The position numbers and the translations under genes are program-made. This document shows, piece after piece, positions 59,869 to 64,000 of a stretch of DNA of 64,000 nucleotides. Every line of letters starts with the position of its first letter. Within the stretch, counting starts at the first letter, position 1. The notes under the pieces were generated by a model. That model made no database searches. It was given only the letters and a program-made list of their open reading frames with translations, and was not told the DNA's origin. This DNA is from Ophiostoma sp. CBS 140.51 (taxonomy: Eukaryota; Ascomycota; Sordariomycetes; Ophiostomatales; Ophiostomataceae): NCBI GenBank assembly GCA_029298735.1, contig JANSLP010000017.1, positions 186,001 through 250,000 on the forward strand, given 5' to 3'.

Positions 59869-62609
59869 ACATAACGCCCCCGGATGTGGACAGCAAACTC
59901 ATCTTTGCCGGGCTGGCAGTCCTCTTGTCGGCTGCCATTGGCATCACCAAATACTCTTCGTCGTCGTCTTCGTCTTCCTCAGCAAAGGCTGCCGACGACC
60001 GCCAGCCGAGCCTCGTGCGCTCGGTTCTGCTCTTCTGCTACTCGTGCTTCATCAAGCCGCACCGCAGCAATGGCAAAGGCAAGGGCACGCAGCAGGATGC
60101 TCTTGAGAGCTTCTATGAGACGCAAGCTGGCGTCTACGACGTGACTCGCAAGACCCTGCTGAAGGGCCGCGAGGACATGCTGGCGCTCGTGGCTGCCCAG
60201 CTGGCCCACCGCTGGTCCGTCGAGGACCGTGCCGCCAAGAAGAACGGCGGCAGCAACGGTAACAATGGCCGCACCAAGCGCATCTGGGTCGATGTCGGCG
60301 GCGGCACCGGCTGGAACATTGAGGCCATGGCCGCCTATGTCGACGTGCCCACCTTTTTCTCGAGCGTCTATCTCGTCGACTTCTCGCCGTCGCTGTGTGC
60401 CGTTGCACGGAAGCGCTTCACCCGCCTCGGCTGGACTAACGTCCACGTCATCTGCGAGGACGCCCGCAAGTTCCGTCTCGAGGACTATGAAACTGGTCTT
60501 CCGAGCCGTCGCAGCAGCGTCGCTGCCTCACCTGCCTTTCCCGGTGCCATTGTCCCCGCTGGTAACAGCTATTTCTCGTTTGACCGCCCGGACCACGGCG
60601 GTGCCGATCTTATCACCATGTCCTACAGCCTGTCCATGATCCCCGACTATTACTCTGTTGTCGACTCGCTGTCCTCGCTGCTCGCTCCTAATGGTATTTT
60701 GGGTGCTATCGACTTTTACGTTCAGAGCAAGACCGACTTTAGCTTCCGCAACTACACGGGTGGCCTCGTCAACCGTCACATCAACTTCTTGGGCCGTACT
60801 TTTTGGCGCTCCTGGTTCGAGCTTGACCGCGTCAGCCTCGACGCCGGCCGCCGCGACTACCTCGAGTACCGCTTCGGTACCGTTCTCAGTGTCAACTCAC
60901 GCAACAAGACGCTCGGCTCCATTCCCTACTACATCTGGCTCGGCTGCCACAAGAAGCCCTTCCACGTCACCAGTCTGCCCCACGAGGTCGTCGAGCGTAT
61001 CGACGCCATGGTCACTGAGTCGCCCTACCTACGTGGCAACTCCATGGCCCTGACCAACAATGGTGGCCGCGGTGCCTATGGTAACGGCTCTGGTGCCCGC
61101 CCTATCCCGCCGCCCAGCCCTGCCACCACGCTGTCCCGTGCCGTCCAGCGCACCGCCCCCGAGATCCGCTCCAAGGCCTTCCAGACCGCCATTGCCAACT
61201 TGTCCGCCAACCTGCCCCTGCCTGCCTTCTTCTACCAGAACCACCACTGGCGCATCTACTACGATGACCAGCTGCCCAAGCACACCCAGTTCAAGGACGA
61301 GTACATTTATGCTTTTACTTGGGAAGACACCCGTGTCGACGAGCGTCTGTTGAAGCTCAACGAGAATGATGTCGTGCTGGCCATTACCAGTGCTGGTGAC
61401 AACATCTTGTCCTATGCGCTGCAGAGCCCTGCCCGCATCCATGCCGTCGATCTCAACCCAGCCCAGAACCACCTGCTCGAGCTCAAGGTTGCCGCCTTCA
61501 CGGCCCAGATCCCTTACGAGGACTTTTGGCTGCTGTTTGGTGCCGGCAAGCACCCCGGATTCCGTGAACTACTCATCACCCGTCTGTCCCCGCATCTGTC
61601 GAGCCGTGGCTTCCAGTACTGGCTCAGCAACGAGCGCGTCTTTACCAACGCCAGGGGTCGCGGTCTGTACGACACAGGCGGCTCCAAGAATGCCATTCGC
61701 CTGTTCCGTTACCTCAGCTATGCATTCGGTATGCGCCGCTCCGTCGATGCCATCCTGTCGGCCAAGACGCTCAACGAGCAGCGCGAGATTTGGCGTGCCA
61801 AGATCCGTCCGGCTCTGCTGTCGCGCACTCTGTCGCGCCTGGTTGTCAGCCAGGAGGCGTTCTTGTGGGCCGCACTCGGTGTGCCCAAGAACCAGCTGGC
61901 CATGATTGAGGCGGATCATGCCATGGATCAAGCTGCGAGTGGCAACAAGAGCAACCGCTCAAGCGCCGTCTGGGAGTACATGGTCAACACCCTCGACCCC
62001 ATGGTCGAGACGGTCCACATGGCCGCCGACAACCCGTACTACTATGTTTGTCTCGACGGCCAGTTCTCGCCCCGCTGCCACCTCGACTACCAGAGTCCGC
62101 AGGCCCACGACCGTCTGTCGCGCCCGGGCGCCTTTGACGGTCTGCGCATCCACACAGATGAGATTGAAGAGGTCATTGCCCGCCTGACGCCCGGCTCCCT
62201 CACAGTCGCCGTCGTCATGGACAGCATGGACTGGTTCGACCCGGAGGATAATACCCTCCAAAAAACAAATTGCCCGAGCAGCGAGACGGGTGGCGCCGCC
62301 GCGGCCAGCCAGATTGCCAAGCTGAACCGCGCCCTGGCTCTCGGTGGGCGTGTCCTGCTGCGCTCCAGTGCCCGCACGCCCTGGTACATCAAGGTCTTTG
62401 AGCGTCTGGGCTTCTCGGCCAAGCAGCACGGCAACCGTACCACCGGTGTGTGCATTGACCGTGTCAACATGTATGCGTCGTGCTGGATCTGCACAAAAGT
62501 GGCACACCTGCCGCCGCCCACCCCCGGTCTGGACGGTGACGGTCTGAGCCGCCGTGGTAGCAGCGAGGAAGGCACTGGTGTCGGGGAGATTGACAAGCTG
62601 GTGATTTAG
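59850..62609 (+). CDS. BTA1: Betaine lipid synthase (BtaB-BtaA fusion)
   Basis: Single frame, 919 residues. A hydrophobic N-terminus (about residues 17-35) suggests membrane anchoring, probably at the ER. The first catalytic part is an S-adenosylmethionine methyltransferase (motif I WVDVGGGTGWNIEAM at about 145; acidic strand end VYLVDFSP; DLITMSYSLSMIPDYY). The second, from about residue 443 (FFYQNHHWRIYYDDQLP), is the 3-amino-3-carboxypropyl transferase with AITSAGDNILSYAL and IHAVDLNPAQNHLLELK (about 510-545). Together they turn diacylglycerol into the phosphorus-free lipid DGTS, which replaces phosphatidylcholine when phosphate is short. Bacteria split this into BtaA and BtaB; the fused order here is that of fungi. 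A Ser-rich repeat follows the anchor. Regulation: see the uORF, TATA box and CACGTT cores. Confidence 0.94.
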   Translation: MASLGGNITPPDVDSKLIFAGLAVLLSAAIGITKYSSSSSSSSSAKAADDRQPSLVRSVLLFCYSCFIKPHRSNGKGKGTQQDALESFYETQAGVYDVTRKTLLKGREDMLALVAAQLAHRWSVEDRAAKKNGGSNGNNGRTKRIWVDVGGGTGWNIEAMAAYVDVPTFFSSVYLVDFSPSLCAVARKRFTRLGWTNVHVICEDARKFRLEDYETGLPSRRSSVAASPAFPGAIVPAGNSYFSFDRPDHGGADLITMSYSLSMIPDYYSVVDSLSSLLAPNGILGAIDFYVQSKTDFSFRNYTGGLVNRHINFLGRTFWRSWFELDRVSLDAGRRDYLEYRFGTVLSVNSRNKTLGSIPYYIWLGCHKKPFHVTSLPHEVVERIDAMVTESPYLRGNSMALTNNGGRGAYGNGSGARPIPPPSPATTLSRAVQRTAPEIRSKAFQTAIANLSANLPLPAFFYQNHHWRIYYDDQLPKHTQFKDEYIYAFTWEDTRVDERLLKLNENDVVLAITSAGDNILSYALQSPARIHAVDLNPAQNHLLELKVAAFTAQIPYEDFWLLFGAGKHPGFRELLITRLSPHLSSRGFQYWLSNERVFTNARGRGLYDTGGSKNAIRLFRYLSYAFGMRRSVDAILSAKTLNEQREIWRAKIRPALLSRTLSRLVVSQEAFLWAALGVPKNQLAMIEADHAMDQAASGNKSNRSSAVWEYMVNTLDPMVETVHMAADNPYYYVCLDGQFSPRCHLDYQSPQAHDRLSRPGAFDGLRIHTDEIEEVIARLTPGSLTVAVVMDSMDWFDPEDNTLQKTNCPSSETGGAAAASQIAKLNRALALGGRVLLRSSARTPWYIKVFERLGFSAKQHGNRTTGVCIDRVNMYASCWICTKVAHLPPPTPGLDGDGLSRRGSSEEGTGVGEIDKLVI

Positions 62610-63184
62610 GGGAGGTGTTGTCAGTTGTGTGATGGGCGCGTTTGTGTCCTCTTGAAAAACACCGTATGACGGTGGCCAGAGTTTTTCTCTTATTTCTCCT
62701 ATATTCTGATATCTTTGTTCTTTCTTGGTTTCGCACTTTCTCTGATTTACAACTGCTAAATATGTTCACAACAAATTGGCACACATCTTAACGTACATAA
62801 AACAACACTGATTCAAAAGCAGAAAGACGCTGGTATTCTTATGTGTAGTAAAATCGACAAAGTAGAAGGGACTCCAACGTAATAATAATGGTCCGTTATA
62901 TCCCGGGTCTCAACAAAAACCCCAATGTAGAGAAAATAGAGAAAAAAGACACCCAAATGACCCAAAAAAAAGATATCAAAATGAGTGCCAGATGTTTGAT
63001 CTCGTGTAAAATAAAAACTAGTAGAAATTTAAACTCTCCTTATTTAGTCATCAATGATGATGTACACTGGTGACTTAGCTCGCGTGGCTTGAGCAGCAGT
63101 AGGAGCGGCCGACTTTAATGTTGACGCCTTGCCGACTGACCTCTTGGGTCTCTTGGGCGATCTGAATACGCTGCCGGTCCTCTC
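62610..63184. other. Convergent 3' intergenic, BTA1 / sirtuin
   Basis: AT-rich spacer, strongly A-rich from 62920 to 63040, between two stop codons. No gene is seen. Confidence 0.5.
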
Positions 63185-64000
63185 CTAAGGGGCCGCGCTG
63201 GCGTTATCCAGCGGTAGGGACCGAGGCAGTGCCGGTGTCGATGTTGGTGGTGCCGTTGCTGCTGTATCGGGTGAGGAGGAGGCAGCCTGGATCTCCCGGA
63301 TGCCCATAATGACATCTGTCTTGACGACATCGGGCGTTGTAGTTGTCGCGACAGCAATCGAGGTTGAGGCTGCCGACAGTTCTGTCACATCCTCTACATT
63401 ATCGTCGTCGTCTGCATCCACATCAATGTCTTCCACCTCGATTGTGTCGTGGTCGATGAGGTCGTCGTCCGTGGCGTCGGGGTCCAAATCCTCCATCTCG
63501 ACCACTTTCTCTTCTCTCTTCTCCAACTCCACCTTGGGCACAAACGGTGCCGCCGCAATCGCCGTCGTTGCCGTCGCGGCCGTCTCCTCCTTAACGCGGC
63601 CGGGTGTCACGTCCGTAAACAGGTGCCGGCTGTTGAATCCGACCACGGTGTCGACCGTAATCTGCTGGTTGGGTGGGATCATTTCGTGTTGAAAGTCCCA
63701 GCCAGCCCGGCGGCAGAGCTCCGAAACGACCACGTCGCAGTCTCCCAGCAGGTCAATGTCAAAGTTGATATGGCTGACAGGGGTGCGGGAGACGTAGATG
63801 GCCGGCACGTGAGGCGGCATAAAGGGCACAACTTCAGAGACAGGCGCCACCTTGAGGGAGGTGCCAATGACGACGACCAAATCAGCCTTGTCGCGGTCGT
63901 GCTCGGTAAGGCGGCGCGAAAACTCGTCCGGGAGAGCTTCGCCAAAGAAGGTAATGTCGGGCTTCATGACGCCGCCGCGGCCCGGGTTGAAGTCACTGTC
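63185..64000 (-). CDS. Sir2-family NAD-dependent deacetylase, C-terminal part
   Basis: Partial: the gene enters from the right edge, and the last 271 residues are present. The visible catalytic remnant reads GGVMKPDITFFGEALPDEF, then DLVVVIGTSLKVAPVSEVVPF and VPAIYVSRTP, with SHINFDIDLLGDCDVVVSELCRRAGW at the end of the NAD-binding fold. The KPDITFFGEALP wording is closer to Sir2/Hst1 than to Hst2. The catalytic His and the zinc cysteines lie outside the window. The C-terminal tail (about 150 residues) is acidic (DATDDDLIDHD, DADDDDNVED) and then Ser/Thr/Ala-rich. It is probably a nuclear silencing deacetylase. The frame continues open to the window edge, so the ATG at 63967 is internal. Confidence 0.9.
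   Translation of the reverse strand, partial: DSDFNPGRGGVMKPDITFFGEALPDEFSRRLTEHDRDKADLVVVIGTSLKVAPVSEVVPFMPPHVPAIYVSRTPVSHINFDIDLLGDCDVVVSELCRRAGWDFQHEMIPPNQQITVDTVVGFNSRHLFTDVTPGRVKEETAATATTAIAAAPFVPKVELEKREEKVVEMEDLDPDATDDDLIDHDTIEVEDIDVDADDDDNVEDVTELSAASTSIAVATTTTPDVVKTDVIMGIREIQAASSSPDTAATAPPTSTPALPRSLPLDNASAAP

Overview
This is a nuclear genome segment from a filamentous ascomycete, probably a Sordariomycete. The evidence is short introns with GTATGT/GTACGT/GTAAGT donors and CTAAC-like branch sites, GC-rich third codon positions (which create long antisense ORFs), pyrimidine-rich leaders, and fungal gene families such as HET-C, an Ino4-like bHLH, a fused betaine-lipid synthase and a GH45 endoglucanase. 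The exact order cannot be fixed by eye. I saw no rRNA, tRNA, CRISPR array, transposase or reverse transcriptase.

Layout, left to right: a membrane-anchored fibronectin-III/coiled-coil protein (+, 3 exons); a Cmc1-type twin CX9C protein (+, 2 exons); D-amino-acid oxidase (-, 2 exons); a class I GH47 alpha-1,2-mannosidase (-); Utp11 of the SSU processome (+); a conserved low-complexity protein with a Cys-rich hydrophobic tail (-); a Maf-type nucleotide pyrophosphatase (-) facing an Ino4-like bHLH factor (+, 2 exons); mitochondrial threonyl-tRNA synthetase (-) facing an unrecognised single-pass membrane protein (+); urease (+, 2 exons); an HMG-box protein (-, 3 exons, one intron of 812 nt); a 6-kb gene-poor stretch; a het-c homologue (+); a GH45 endoglucanase (+); a 4.9-kb gene-poor stretch; a PA-TM-RING-H2 ubiquitin ligase (+, 5' end unresolved); the SAGA subunit Ngg1/Ada3 (-); the betaine-lipid synthase Bta1 (+); and a Sir2/Hst1-type sirtuin cut by the right edge (-).

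The genes do not form one pathway or a biosynthetic cluster. They are mostly housekeeping functions: respiratory-chain assembly, ribosome biogenesis, mitochondrial translation, chromatin, nitrogen release from D-amino acids and urea, glycoprotein trimming and phosphorus-free lipid synthesis. HET-C (self/non-self recognition) and GH45 (cellulose attack) stand beside them. Several pairs share divergent promoters (Maf/bHLH, ThrRS/membrane protein, HMG/het-c, NGG1/BTA1).

The most unusual signals lie outside ordinary genes. A 132-codon open frame with a 15-bp tandem repeat sits in frame directly after the bHLH stop codon. A 2-kb region upstream of het-c is strongly enriched in the tetramer AGCT, and a dense small AGCT cluster lies near 57.1 kb. 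A 10-codon upstream ORF overlaps the Bta1 start codon. Two promoter regions carry candidate G-quadruplexes. I found no obvious new multi-gene system; these are single-locus observations.
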